Part shown: positions 36,855 through 47,850 of the stretch, in pieces
How positions within the stretch are numbered: position 1 is the stretch's first letter
Layout of the letters: every line of letters begins with the position of its first letter
Source: Taenia hydatigena
Lineage: Eukaryota > Platyhelminthes > Cestoda > Cyclophyllidea > Taeniidae
Direction: 5' to 3'
NCBI GenBank assembly: GCA_036345935.2
Contig: JADWOT020000008.1
Span: forward strand, 5,559,114-5,623,113
DNA length: 64,000 nucleotides
Position numbers and translations under genes: made by a program
Notes under the pieces: generated by a model
Databases searched by the model: none
Told to the model about the DNA's origin: nothing
What the model saw: only the letters and a program-made list of their open reading frames with translations

Positions 36855-37413
36855 GGGTTGGGTAGCATAACTTGCCCTTAATCCTTGCAGTATTCATCTG
36901 TACTCGCCCTCTGACGTCTCTGGAATGATGGGTTGAGGTGAGAATAAGAGAAGGAGAGGACGGAAGCGAAGGATGAAGGGATGACTCAAAGTCAAGTAGG
37001 AAAGGAAGCGGATAGGAGGCACTGACAAATAGTCAAAGCGGGCTTCATGAAAGAGAACGCATCAAGGCGTAGAAGAGCATGTCTGATGATTTGTTGTGCA
37101 AATGACCTCCTCTAATCTGACGCGCCTGAATCGATTAGTAGCACGTGTCATGTGATGTCGCTCAATGCCGTCTCGTGTCGGCTTTTGACAGCATCACTTG
37201 CATGTAATTTTGTGGGAGTAGGCATCACTTGCCTTCGTTATTTTCAACCTTAAGCAAATTTTTTGCATCATTGTGCATGAAAAGGAGGCAAAAGAGAATG
37301 AAAAGGGTCACCAGCACTACTCCGCTTCGAATCAATCGCTTTGCCTTGTCGAGATTTCTTGTCCTCAGTCATTTTACCCCTAATATTTCCTTTTGGAAAA
37401 ACAGCTTTTTTAG

Positions 37414-37490
37414 CATCCAGAGGCAATAAAAGCAATGCGAGTAGAGAAATCGGAGACGCACCCCTAAGGATCGCTATGAAGTTGACGAAG
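37414..37490 (+). CDS. Duplicated exon, copy in left arm
   Basis: The acceptor CAGCTTTTTTAG and the consensus donor GAAG/GTAAGT bound 77 bp with one open frame: GNKSNASREIGDAPLRIAM then KLTK. The right arm has the same-length exon at 61460-61536 with the same donor and frame. Conservation of length, frame and splice sites supports a real exon. The next exon would start at 37540 after a 49-bp intron. The protein family was not recognised. Confidence 0.5.
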
Positions 37491-37539
37491 GTAAGTAATT
37501 TGCTACCTTATATTAGGGAAAGAATGGTACTGACTGCAG

Positions 37540-37590
37540 CTTCTTGGTATAGAGAAGGCTCTAGTCTTCTTCAGCCAAATATATCGATAA
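37540..37590 (+). CDS. Probable last exon following 37414-37490
   Basis: After acceptor ACTGACTGCAG, phase zero continues as LLGIEKALVFFSQIYR and a TAA stop, phase-compatible with the exon before it. In the right arm the same place reads CTGCAA, so the acceptor is lost there, and a stop comes five codons earlier. The left-arm copy could thus still be spliced; the right-arm one probably not. Confidence 0.4.
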   Translation, partial: LLGIEKALVFFSQIYR

Positions 37591-39590
37591 AATAGTTAAG
37601 TGAGAAGAGAAGACGAGACGTTAACGGAAGGAAAGTGAAGAAAAGGGTAAGGTCATCTTCGAAAGTCTCTGTACACTGCTGTGGCACTATGTTCCTTGAA
37701 TCCCTTCACTTGTCTTTATGGAAGGGGTCAGAGTTTCCATCAAATGGTACATTCAAAAACAGCCCATAGCTTTGACCCTCTTACGTCCTTGGAATAGCAG
37801 AGTGAAGGATTAGTCGACTTATAAAGATTTTGAGCGAGAAGGTGGAATCGATTGATGATAAGCAGGCTGAGGTTAACTACGCTGCGGTCGCGCATAACTT
37901 CTAATAGCGACTAGCGAATCCACTCATCTGCAAATCTTTACCCCTTTTCTTAGGTACATGCCCTTTGGCACTTCATTTGCATGTCCACCAAAACTAATTC
38001 TTCGCCCATCTGCAAAACTGCCTACCTCATCGCCTGCTTCACGTAACAATAGCTACTATGCGCGATTTTATTTGTGTTGACAATTCACCCCGAAATTTGG
38101 CAGAAACTAGGCATAAGATGCAAGAGCGCAAATTATGGAGGGGACGGATAGGCGACGTTTAACACTCCCCTAAATTCTTCACGAAAACATAAATCTTGGA
38201 ACACTCAACGTAAAGTAAAGAGATCATCCACACATGGCGATCTACCAGAACGTCTGCTTGGCAGGATCAAGAGTCCGACAAATCATTCATATCAAGTTGC
38301 GCTTATGCACAACGGTCAGGCACTTTAGACACTGCCAGGTAGTGTAGATGATTAGGGTAAGAACAGATTCTAAGCACCTACCTGGTTAGCAAAAATGAAG
38401 GCAAATGGCTGCTTAGCTGCATGCTGGTACGAGAAACTGCAGCACAATGGGTATATAGTTTGACAAAAAACTGTATGCTCTTGGCCATTCATGCATGCAT
38501 GATGTACCCGATTTGGCCCCTTCATTTAGCTATTCACCTTTATTTTCACTTTAGTGCTGCGAGGACGTCTCGCACAAGCTTCTCTCACCTTCACCTCCTT
38601 CAAACCCTGAATCAATTCTTTCCTCTCTCCTTCTCTCTCTCCTCAAGTTTGAAGGCGATAATGAGATGAATGTGCCTTCACACCTATACACATGCACACA
38701 CACGTTCCTACCTGTTGTTTTGTGATCCAATCAAAGTGACTTCCCAAATAAACGAATAAAGTGGACAATGACAGACACAAACTTTGGCAAACAGCCAGAC
38801 AATAATAAATAAATTGCGGAAACTGAGCAGACAAATTGGGGAGGAAAACGCACTATCTTACCCATTACTGTAGAGTGCCAGGTAGGGAGATTCTCTATGG
38901 AGAAATAAGGGCTGGGCAGTGAGATAGACAGGTAGGAATTAGACTAGTTTACGAGTCATAAAGTAAGAAGTGAAGGCAACGCGCCCACTTCCTCTCTCAA
39001 AAGGGCAACTGAAGGAGGAATAGGAGACTAAACTGAATTGATGTGGTGTAGAACAAACCAAAGCGACAGAGAGAAAGGTTGAAATAAAAAATTAATGGTG
39101 ACATAAGCGTAACTATGCTAGAACTCAATCCGGTTTTGGGTAGATTGTGATTGAATCAGGTTCAGTCTAACCTGTACTAGTCTGATCTAGCTTTTGAATG
39201 CATGCATTACTTAAATATGTCACAATCATGAATGGGACATAGAGGCTGCTGAGAGACGATGAGGTAGGAGGAGAAGCTGACAGAGAGGTGAGACGTTCTT
39301 GTAGCACCAAAGTGGAAAAATGAAGGCATAAGCTAAAAAATGTAGGGGGACGCTTACTCCCCTCTTCCGATTGAGTAGTTTACATGGAGCACACGTAGTG
39401 GGGCATAATGCAAGACGCATTTCTGTAAGTTAATTAATCTCTGAACGATTGTCTATTTGACATCTTTCTCTTAATGCAAATACGATGTCTTATTAGCCAA
39501 GTTGAAAAACCGCAAATTTACTAAATCATCTTCGATGAGATGCAGCAATGCTGAAAGGCTAGCCAGACCGCACACTGTGTCGATGCCATT

Positions 39591-39824
39591 ATGGCCCTGG
39601 ATCCGTTTTCCTACAAAAATTCGGAGGCGGAATTTGTAACGAGTAGGCATAGCATCTGTTGCACAAGATTTGGTCTTGAAGTAGGGGATTGCACAAGACG
39701 GTGTCGACAGGTTAAGTGTTCAAAATCGCCAAACGAAGGCGAAAGAGCTGCGTGCTTCATCGCCATGGTCGTGCCTACCGATATGGGCTCATCCACGTGG
39801 ACACAGCATCAATATTGTAAATAA
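39591..39824 (+). pseudogene. Frame-conserved coding-like segment, copy 2
   Basis: The open frame of 77 codons corresponds to 1553-1822 on the other strand, sharing FVTSRHSIC-like and CSKSP-like stretches plus AA-x-x-IAMV. It is better preserved at its start than copy 1, which has a different amino end. No domain was recognised, and no splice pair could be fixed. Confidence 0.3.
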
Positions 39825-40967
39825 GCGTCTCACTTAGGGGTTGCATCACCAATCATCAGGGTATCTACAAACTGGTCAATGTCTGTCTATCATGGAGTGC
39901 TTGATGCGTGGTTTTTACAATTGACCGTTGCGTTATTGCTCTTTGCTGTCAGTAGGCAGAAAGTTACTCCTTTCTTTAAGCGTGGAAAGCTCTCTCATTA
40001 CCGTTGGAATGATTAACAATTCAATTGCCCATGCTTAGCACTTTGCGAGATCTCCAATAAGTAGTGTAATTTTAAAGTATTTTTGAGGAGGGTGATTAAA
40101 AGTTCACAGTTGTTGGCTCCCCCTTTTTTCATAACTGAGGACCAATTTTGTTTTTTAACGGAGTGTCAACGAGCTCCCGTTATTCTGTTGACCACGTCTT
40201 CCTCATGGCGCCGTTTTTTACTGATTCGATTCATTTCTGCAATTTCCTCGTAAAATCTGTTTTTGAAAAAAAAGGATTGAAGGCGATCACTTAACAAGCT
40301 GAAGTCTCTTGCCCTTTGTTATCTTGTAAAGAGTACCCATAAATCAATTTTGAGACTGTTGGTAGAACACTAGTGTTTCCGTGCCTCGCGTTGAACCGTC
40401 ACCTGCAAAGTTAAGTGAGTTGATTTCGTTTCTCAAAATGTAATCTGCTGGGTGGCCTTTTTGAATTGTTTCCTTCGACCTTGTCTCCAAGCTTGTAATT
40501 AATTTACCAGTAATCCTTGATATCTTTTATTTTTAGCTTTAACATCCAAAATTAAGCAAATTTCATTGACCTAGCCTCATTTTCTGTTGTGAATTCTTTA
40601 TTCTGTGCCATCTTTGCCTCGAACCTCTAAGTGTTTGCCGTTCTTAGAGTAGAGGTTGATAAGTAGATCCTCCACACTTCATTTATAATAGTTATTCCTT
40701 TTCCTAGTCCTTAGATGAGCCCTTAACGTGTACTGCTTTATCTCACAATGACTCCTTGCGATTTTCGCACTTACTTACAACTTCGTTTTGAAAGCGGATG
40801 GCCTCTTAGGCCATGGACCGATTTAGTTTGTGTAATACTTTTTACAACCTATGGTTCCGTTTCACGGTCTTCCGAGTTTGTCTTTGTCTGGGGCAGTAAG
40901 ACGAGTGGTTGTGACTCAAACACCTCAAAGGATTCAAAAGGTTTGGTCATGTTGGATCTTGGCTTGA

Positions 40968-41132
40968 ATCCAGCCGACGACGACGTCCAGGCCGCAGTAC
41001 GTGTGTAGCATAGCGATCAGAGGGGACAGTTCCATGCCTATTGCAACAGTTTGGTTTTTAAAATATCTCAATTGCAATTTCCTTTTGGTCGGGCAAAATG
41101 GAGCAGAGGTTGCTTTAATAGGAGACATCTGA
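40968..41132 (+). pseudogene. Paralogue of the coding piece at the left window edge
   Basis: The open frame between TGA at 40965 and TGA at 41130 reads SRPQYVCSIAIRGDSSMPIA and then LLVGQNGAEVALIGD, clearly related to the minus-strand frame at 371-164. The stop comes ten codons earlier than in that copy and similarity ends there, consistent with a truncated duplicate. Confidence 0.45.
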
Positions 41133-41499
41133 AGGCATTAAGCGGATGTGTGGGGTAAACGCCGGATATCGGAAAGTTTACCGAACAAATAAAGGGTGTC
41201 AGGAATTACTACTATGCGAGTGGGTTAGAAATCAACATTTGTGGGGTTGCCGCTGATTGATAGGCATCTGCGTTGCTCCATCGTCAAATTGCCGAAAAGG
41301 TTGACAATCGTAAACGCCTTCCTTCATGAGAAGCGTGGTTCATCCTCCCACTTTGTTGCACACAGGCACTGTCTCTGGTCTGTGTCTTTCTTAATAAATG
41401 GTGTCCATTTTGTGTATAACGTTAGCAAGCGCTTACTACTTCACATGATACTGTTGCATCATAATTGTTCATGCGGTTTTAAAGCCATCACCTCTATTT

Positions 41500-44440
41500 A
41501 GAACTTATTTGCTTCGTATTGAACGAGACTGCTCCCAACCCATGCTTGCTGTTTTCGTTTAGCAGGTCCAGGTGTTGATGATGTGTGAATCGAATGCAGA
41601 TGAGAGATCAGCTGTTCAAAACGGATTTTATGTGCATTTCGTTGGTGTATAAACCCCGTTACCTTCGTGAAGTTCATAAAGTCCATGCGCCAAGAAGGAG
41701 AGGGGACGCTGGTATGATTAATTGTGTCTTTCGGCAGCATTCTAACGCGGAACAGCATAAAACTCTCTCAATCCTGAATTCTCACCATTTCCAATGCCCA
41801 CGCCTCCCTTGCCAAGCTATGATGGTGCCTCCGCAGTGTTGTATGTTCCTGTTAATTTTACATCATTAGTAAATTCTTCCTTTTTTGTGTTACTTTGCAA
41901 ACAGAGGAACGTGGAGATTGATCGAGATTGCGTAGAGGGTGATAACTTTGCTTGTTGATAGACGTCGACGAGGTATGTGGGATGAAGTGGTTCACTCTAA
42001 CCTTTCGGGTGCGGCATCATCACCTGTGGAATGGGTATTTGAGTGTCTAGTTAGTGGGGAAACAAAGAAGTAACTCATGTCGGGGAACTCATTCATTTAT
42101 GACTTACGATCCACAGTGAAACCGCCTAACCTCTGCTATCAGGAAAATCCTCTTCTGTTGAAACAACTGAGAATAACGGATGTAGTGGGTGGAAATGATG
42201 CCATTTTCGGTGCAAAGTGTGCACACAAAAGAATCGTGTAGCTATTCACGAAATTTAGCGTTAACGAGATGGCCACAACCTTTGATCATCACCTTCGACT
42301 GCTTACAGAACGGCGTACTGATCATGATTTTACTGAAAGGAATTAAATTGTACACCTGGGCGATGTTCCCGTCTTGGACAGGGATATTCCACAGCATGAC
42401 GTCGGTATAGACTTTGTGTTGAACGGGCTACAGGAGGTAGATTTCACCCTAAAGCTACTGAAGTACCGATTTCCGCACTGCCGAATTGAGCAACTTTGGC
42501 CGTACTGGCTCGTCTAACCAAAGAGCAAGTGAGGACCCAACAAACACCGACTAGGTCGCCACATGAGTCTCTTCGAAGGCTTTGCAAAGATTGCAGAGCA
42601 GCTGTATAAAGTGTTGGAAAAGCGGGGAGGATTTTTTCAATAAAAGAATGGGCATGATAAAGCACGTAGAGAACTGGGTCATGTAACTACTTAATAGCCC
42701 ATTCCAACATCTTGAGTCCTTGAGTCGAGCAACTTCACTGTGCGTACATTGAATGATGACACTAGCGATGCAGCCGTGTTCGACGTACTCCCACGGAAGG
42801 CAGAGGAACAAAGAAGTAGGCGAATCCGCCATCTGTGTACCAACTCAACAAAAAGTAAGGCAGAGAAGTGCAGGAACAGAGGAATGCATGGCACTATAGA
42901 CGCCCCAACCTGCAGACCAGTCGCTTCAGAAGGTGGTGTTGCAGTGCAGAGATGAATTCGTCCACTACTGCCTCTAGGTGGATGTGACTTTCAGAGCAGA
43001 AGGTACTGTTTCCTACGCTCAGTTTAGAAGTTCTAAAGTTCCGTCGAATCTGATTTAGGTACACTTTTGGACTATGGAGGTCTCGCTCCCCATCCTCACC
43101 TACAGCGCATGGTCACTAGGACTCCTAGGAGCCTAAGTAGATATTGTTGTCTTGGCTTTGTTCGGGGGCTAGTGAGATTGTACTCCTGAAAGGTATTTAA
43201 ATCTGGCACTTTTAGTCAGGTCTATGGAATACCTTTCATGGTAACTGAGGCACTTCTGACAGAATCTTTTAAGTTTTAATTCAAAAAGCAAGGGCAAGCA
43301 CTCTAGTGCATTACTTTACGGTATCCTATAGCTCATCGCACATTGTGTGCATGGGATAGGGACGGATAGAATAGAACGCACGAGAAGAAGGGGCAGATGA
43401 ATGAGGAGCATTTAGTTAAACATGGCATTACCTCTGCGAAATGGTATTTCCTGCAGCTGCAACACACGCGCGCCTGACAGGCGATCGGAAGCAATATGAG
43501 TGACGTACAGTGGCAGCAAGCAAGATTATTTAGAAGAGATGATTTGCCGACCTTTGTCTGCTGAATGGTGCTGGCCATATGCTCACCCGTTATGCACGAT
43601 ATTTGGGCGTTGTCATCCCTTCTGACGAGCGCATGCCCCGGAAGTGTGGCAGCTCTTTGCAGAAAACTGCATTTTTTCCAGACTCACTAGCAATCCTCAG
43701 TGTAAAAGGCGGTCCAACACCATTTTTAGGTTGACGTTGTGCTCTCAAGACAAGACAAGAAGACCATCGAGGTGGGTCATACATTTTTTTGGAAATAAAC
43801 CGACCTGTGGGCTACATAAGGCGTTGGAAGGTGGTCGCTACGCCAGGGTCTTAATGTCATTGTCCTAAATTCATGTAGCGGATTTGGTAATGCAAAAGTT
43901 GGCTTCCATCTGCTCGCCTCCGTCACTTCACATTCTGTCATCCTAAAGTTGAATAAAGGGTAGAGAACTATTCAAGCCCATTTGACAAATCGAGCGATTC
44001 GTTTATGTGGAGTAGAGGAAATTCGTTTGCCTCAGTTACGACGTTCAGATTCCTACGGTTCATGCACAATCGCGCGCTACGGTCGATCGTCTTTATTAGC
44101 ATAATCGCAGAGGCTCACGGTGACTTTGCTCTTAAATTACGCCTTCCACCAGACGGTTGACTTCTAGCAAATGAGGCAGTAGGCGTCTAGGTGGCTAATA
44201 GATGGGTCTAGCTTCACCGATGTCTACCGCATGCTTCACAAAACTTGCTTGACCCAATCTAGCGCTTTGTTGTGGCAAGGTATTCGCGTACTGGCTTAGC
44301 AACTCGCAATGTTTATAACTCATTATGAGTAATATGAATCAGCTGTGTTTACGTTCGCCGAAGTTATTTACGGGTATGGTCGTGGCTTTATGGAGGGCAC
44401 TGCAAGTGTCACCTTCGATTCCATCGGTAGCGAAGCAGAT
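41500..44440 (+). repeat. Duplicated block (copy of 31840-34010) interrupted by a retroelement relic
   Basis: Matches are 41500-42060 and 43320-44440. The interruption 42070-43300 contains the Ty3/Gypsy relic. After about 44440 similarity to the other copy stops, whereas the other copy runs on into the 34-kb block. Confidence 0.8.
42200..42960 (+). mobile_element. Ty3/Gypsy retrotransposon relic (reverse transcriptase and RNase H part)
   Basis: Motifs of a gypsy-type pol appear in the correct order on the plus strand, across several frameshifts and stops. An A-T-T-F element is near 42275. A degraded catalytic box lies at about 42352, where HLGDV stands where YLDD is expected. Then come DFTLKLLKYRF, the run EGFAKIAEQLYKVLEKRGG at about 42577-42634 (the connection region just after the reverse transcriptase) and an RNase H-like stretch with SDAAV and TKSKAEK at 42770-42860. 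Protease, integrase, gag and LTRs were not found. The element is dead and short. Its position inside one of two sister blocks suggests insertion, or retention, after duplication. Confidence 0.7.
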
Positions 44441-44760
44441 GAGTTTGCTTTAATGCCTTACTGAGTAGATTGGGTGCTTTTCGCATAAATTTATGATGCC
44501 TTTGACGTTGCGTAGAACACTAGAGTCGGAACATTATGTGCTGAGCCAGTTCTAGACATTGTCTAGATTTCTCTCCCTCTGCAGACTTATGATGATGCGT
44601 AGTGCTTCTTCTTCGACCAATGACTTGTCAACGTCTAGAAAGCGTTCATTTGAGCCGGTCTACGGTACCAAAAATTCCGAAGGCAACCCGCTCAGCTCCC
44701 TCTAAACGTAAAAAGGATGAGGTAAGGTGAGGTAGAGCCCAAAAAAATAAGTGATTGCAG

Positions 44761-44914
44761 TGTATTTGCGTGACGATTTGGAACAGCAGCAACAACAACT
44801 AGAGCATGAGCTTTATTTAAGTCTTCCGAATATGCGAGAAGAGGTGTTCAGTTCCGTGACTCATGCGACTGGCCGAATCGGATCGCCAACTGCTCCACGT
44901 GAAAATGCAAGGAG
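44761..44914 (+). CDS. Candidate exon with a glutamine run
   Basis: Acceptor AAGTGATTGCAG and donor AAGGAG/GTAATG enclose 154 bp with one open frame: YLRDDLEQQQQQLEHELYLS, LPNMREEVFSSV, GRIGSPTAPRENAR. Gln- and Glu-rich, probably helical at its start, disordered at its end. It lies in the single-copy gap between two duplicated blocks. No phase-compatible neighbour was found, and the next plausible acceptor (44981) gives a stop in the required phase. Confidence 0.4.
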
Positions 44915-45088
44915 GTAATGATGCAGATCAGGAGGAAGGATACAATTCTGTCCACAGTCTGCTCTCCACTCGTCAGCATAGGAAGCTACGATCCTCTCTG
45001 AGAATTAAGTGCAGGTTACTCACTTATTGATACTATGGTAACAAAACCACGAATGCATCCAATCCTACGATTTGGATCCCTACCTTAC

Positions 45089-45300
45089 TTTCAGTATCCA
45101 TTGGACCACATCTCCATTCATAATCAAAATACTTGCCTGACTTAAGTATACTGAAGGCACCGCCTAGGCGCATAGGTGCTAAAAGACGAATCCAAGTAAC
45201 GAAATCGGATTGATGCTTTTGGGCGGATAAATGGATGCTACACCTGAGAACATCTTCCGAAGTGCTGAAACTGCGGACCTTTGCACAGGAACAAGCACAG
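45089..45300 (-). CDS. Candidate exon, unidentified
   Basis: On the minus strand an open frame reads SEDVLRCSIHLSAQKHQSDF, VTWIRLLAPMRLGG and FDYEWRCGPMDTES up to a strong donor (GAAA/GTAAGG). The 5' limit is uncertain; possible acceptors lie at 45268-45290. Composition is protein-like with no recognised domain. It faces the plus-strand candidate at 44761, so they would be separate genes. Confidence 0.3.
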
Positions 45301-45522
45301 GAGCAGTGACACACCGATTTAAATTTGAATGCTAGTGATCATCATATTAGCCTACAACACTTTTGTATCAGATTGAACCCCTGGATGGAAAGGCTGTCGG
45401 ACTGTCTGAAACTGAACAGGAGCGCCCTACACGTGACCGATGCATCGTTATTCGAAGGTTTCCATGCCTGGGCACACAGATGGGAGCAGTGGGACATATC
45501 TGGTTGAATAAGGACCATTTTT

Positions 45523-47850
45523 GAACCGGTGGCGAGAAGTAGTGGCCCACGGTCGTAGTGCAGGATGAAAGTCTAAGGGGAGGAAAAAGGGGAGGAGGGG
45601 AAGGAGGTTAGATACCCACCGTAAGCAAAGTAACCTATTCACAAGCCGCATAGGTAAACCAGCTATCAAAAGCGTGACATTCTAGCATACACCTTCTCAA
45701 GTGCATCCATTCAACATATCGGGCTTTTATCACTAATTTTGTTTGAAAAAAACACATCTTTGGCCATATTAACACTGACGGAGTTGTCAACTTGCTGCTG
45801 CGGAGATGGTTCTGCTCTGCTCAAGATACAAATAGTGATTGGCTTGGTGTCACCAATCGTTCGGTTGTCTAGCTCTTCAGATTAATATCTTTTCTAATGA
45901 GGGTCTTAAGGGTCAAATAGATGCAACGTTGGGGTGGCAATGACTTTATCAGTGCTGTCAGTGTCCAGGCTATAAGTGCTTGTACAAACAGCTGCAAGGG
46001 TTCACCGTGCCTTGGAAGACAGCAAAAATGGGCATTTTAATTGTCCTTCTTAGGTTATAAAGCTGTTGCATAATAATGGAATCATAAGTGTAAAGCCAAC
46101 GCACACCCGGCTGTTTGGCTTGAAGTGACTTCCTCGTGATGACAAATAACTTAAGGCCAATTCTGTTCGTGCTTCAGCGAAGTCTTGAGGTAAGTGTAGC
46201 AATTAGGGGTTCCTTCAAGACGGAGGATAACGGATGCATTGCCGATGAGCAAAGCAGATGAAGTTGAAGGGGTCTATTAACACAACTTAGGGGTTCACCC
46301 TACCAAAAAGTGCTAGACGTCGGCCTTGCTGCTAAAGAGACCTCAACAAAGCTACAATTTGAGCTCTAAATATTGAAATTAAGCGCCTCTAACAATTCGC
46401 ACGTCATCAGTGATCGGTAAGACGCTATTGCGATCCTGTCAAAGCAACAGTCAACAGCGGGTCTCTACATCTTCTAATTGATCACGCATCGTAGCCACTC
46501 GTTGTTATTGAGGCGCATTCAGCAGATGCTTACTCAAGGTAGCCGTGGAGATGAATAGATGGAATATGTCAATGACTAAGTATGGCTCTATTTTGTGGTT
46601 AGTGTAAAGGCGTATGAAATGGGGATATCAGCTGTTGGTTGCAAGAGCATTCTAAGTCTAATCAGTCACGAGCAACCTGGAGATATGTTAACTATCTACT
46701 AATTCATCCCACACTCTTCCTACCTACCTTCGACTGTAATCACCTTCCTACCTTCCTCGTAATCCAAATTCCTCCTTTGTACCTTTATGCAACCAAATCA
46801 TTTTTCCTTTCTAGTAGCTTCCTGTTATATAGAAACGTCTACGGTTGCATTCTTATCACTTTTTGCGCCTTCGCCACCACAACTCCTTCGTGTGCAGGTG
46901 CTCGCTCCATCACATGATCGTTTGCGACCCACAAGACAATGGGAAATGTGCTGATCAAGTCAGTTCGACTTACTTGTTGGTAGAACGGGATGTTGACCAT
47001 TCGCCTCAAGACGTTTCTCGTCTATTTGCACTTAAATAATTTATTCAAGTGTCGAGGCCTCGTTCTTTAAGATGTAGATAAATGGAAGAATGAGGCAATT
47101 TGTTGTTTTATTATTATGGCAAGACTACCGATTGTGGAAAGATTGTTTGATAAATGAATGTAGAGTTAAATGACAATTTCACTTCCAAATCAGATTTTGT
47201 AATTCAAGCTTTTCTTTGCTTTCCTGAATTAAACATTTTCTTCCGTTTGTTTACCCTCTAATCACAGGACATGTTTTGCCATTGTACTACTCTCATTTGA
47301 GAAAATGAGCTATTTGCAAATGGTCGGAGAACCTCCCCATTCCTTTGACAGCATGGCAATCACCATTCAATTGTCTCACCTCTTCTTCTATGTTTTGAGG
47401 CATTTGCTGTTGTGGAGTTAGTTAGAATGTCTAAGAACTGAAACCATCACTACTTAATGCGTTTGGCCGTACATTTACTCAGGTGTATCAGTAGTGAAAT
47501 TAAAATAACGAAATCACCAACGTGCATTAAAAAAAGCGCTCTTCCTAACATTCCCTCTCTTCTCCCTCTCTCTCTCTCACTTTCTTCCTGTCGCCTATTC
47601 CGGTGGTATTGTTATGTAAGCAGGAGCGCGCTAAGCGCGATTAATGAATTCACTCAAATAAGGAATAGGGCCACGGCATAAGTTGGCGGTCCATGTCGCC
47701 TTGCATGAAACAACTCAGGCTTTTCTGCCTTCGTCATCTCAACCGACACCATACACCAGGTTCGGACCCATTTATTGACTGGTGAGTGCTCATTTTGGCA
47801 CACATCTATTCACACAGCACAACTTGCTTCAAATGGAAGTTACTTTATTG
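45523..47850 (+). repeat. Duplicated block, direct copy of 3742-6035
   Basis: Aligned end to end with 3742-6035. Its left edge at 45523 and right edge at about 47850 are where similarity stops abruptly. It contains a CT microsatellite at 47564-47580 where the other copy has ordinary pyrimidine-rich sequence. Confidence 0.8.

Larger units (their letters stand above)
35022..39535 (+). repeat. Left arm of a 4.5-kb inverted repeat
   Basis: This arm aligns with the reverse complement of 59430-64000 along its whole length. The outermost 385 bp or so (35022-35405 against 63620-64000) show no difference that I could find, while the rest is roughly 85-90 percent identical with indels, including an 80-bp segment present only in the right arm. 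The inner end is at 39535, directly against another duplicated block. Shared low-complexity parts include repeats of (A/G)TC(A/T)(A/G)ATCTGGTC type at 36155-36215 and 39130-39200. Confidence 0.9.
39535..41132 (+). repeat. Duplicated block, inverted relative to 175-1912
   Basis: Colinear with the reverse complement of 1912-175. Its left edge touches the inner end of the large inverted-repeat arm with no spacer. Confidence 0.8.

Noticed and set aside
38690..38712. CA-rich string resembling a satellite or CRISPR-like repeat
   Set aside because: It is a short imperfect microsatellite, mirrored in the right arm as GT-rich DNA at 60244-60279. There is no spaced array.
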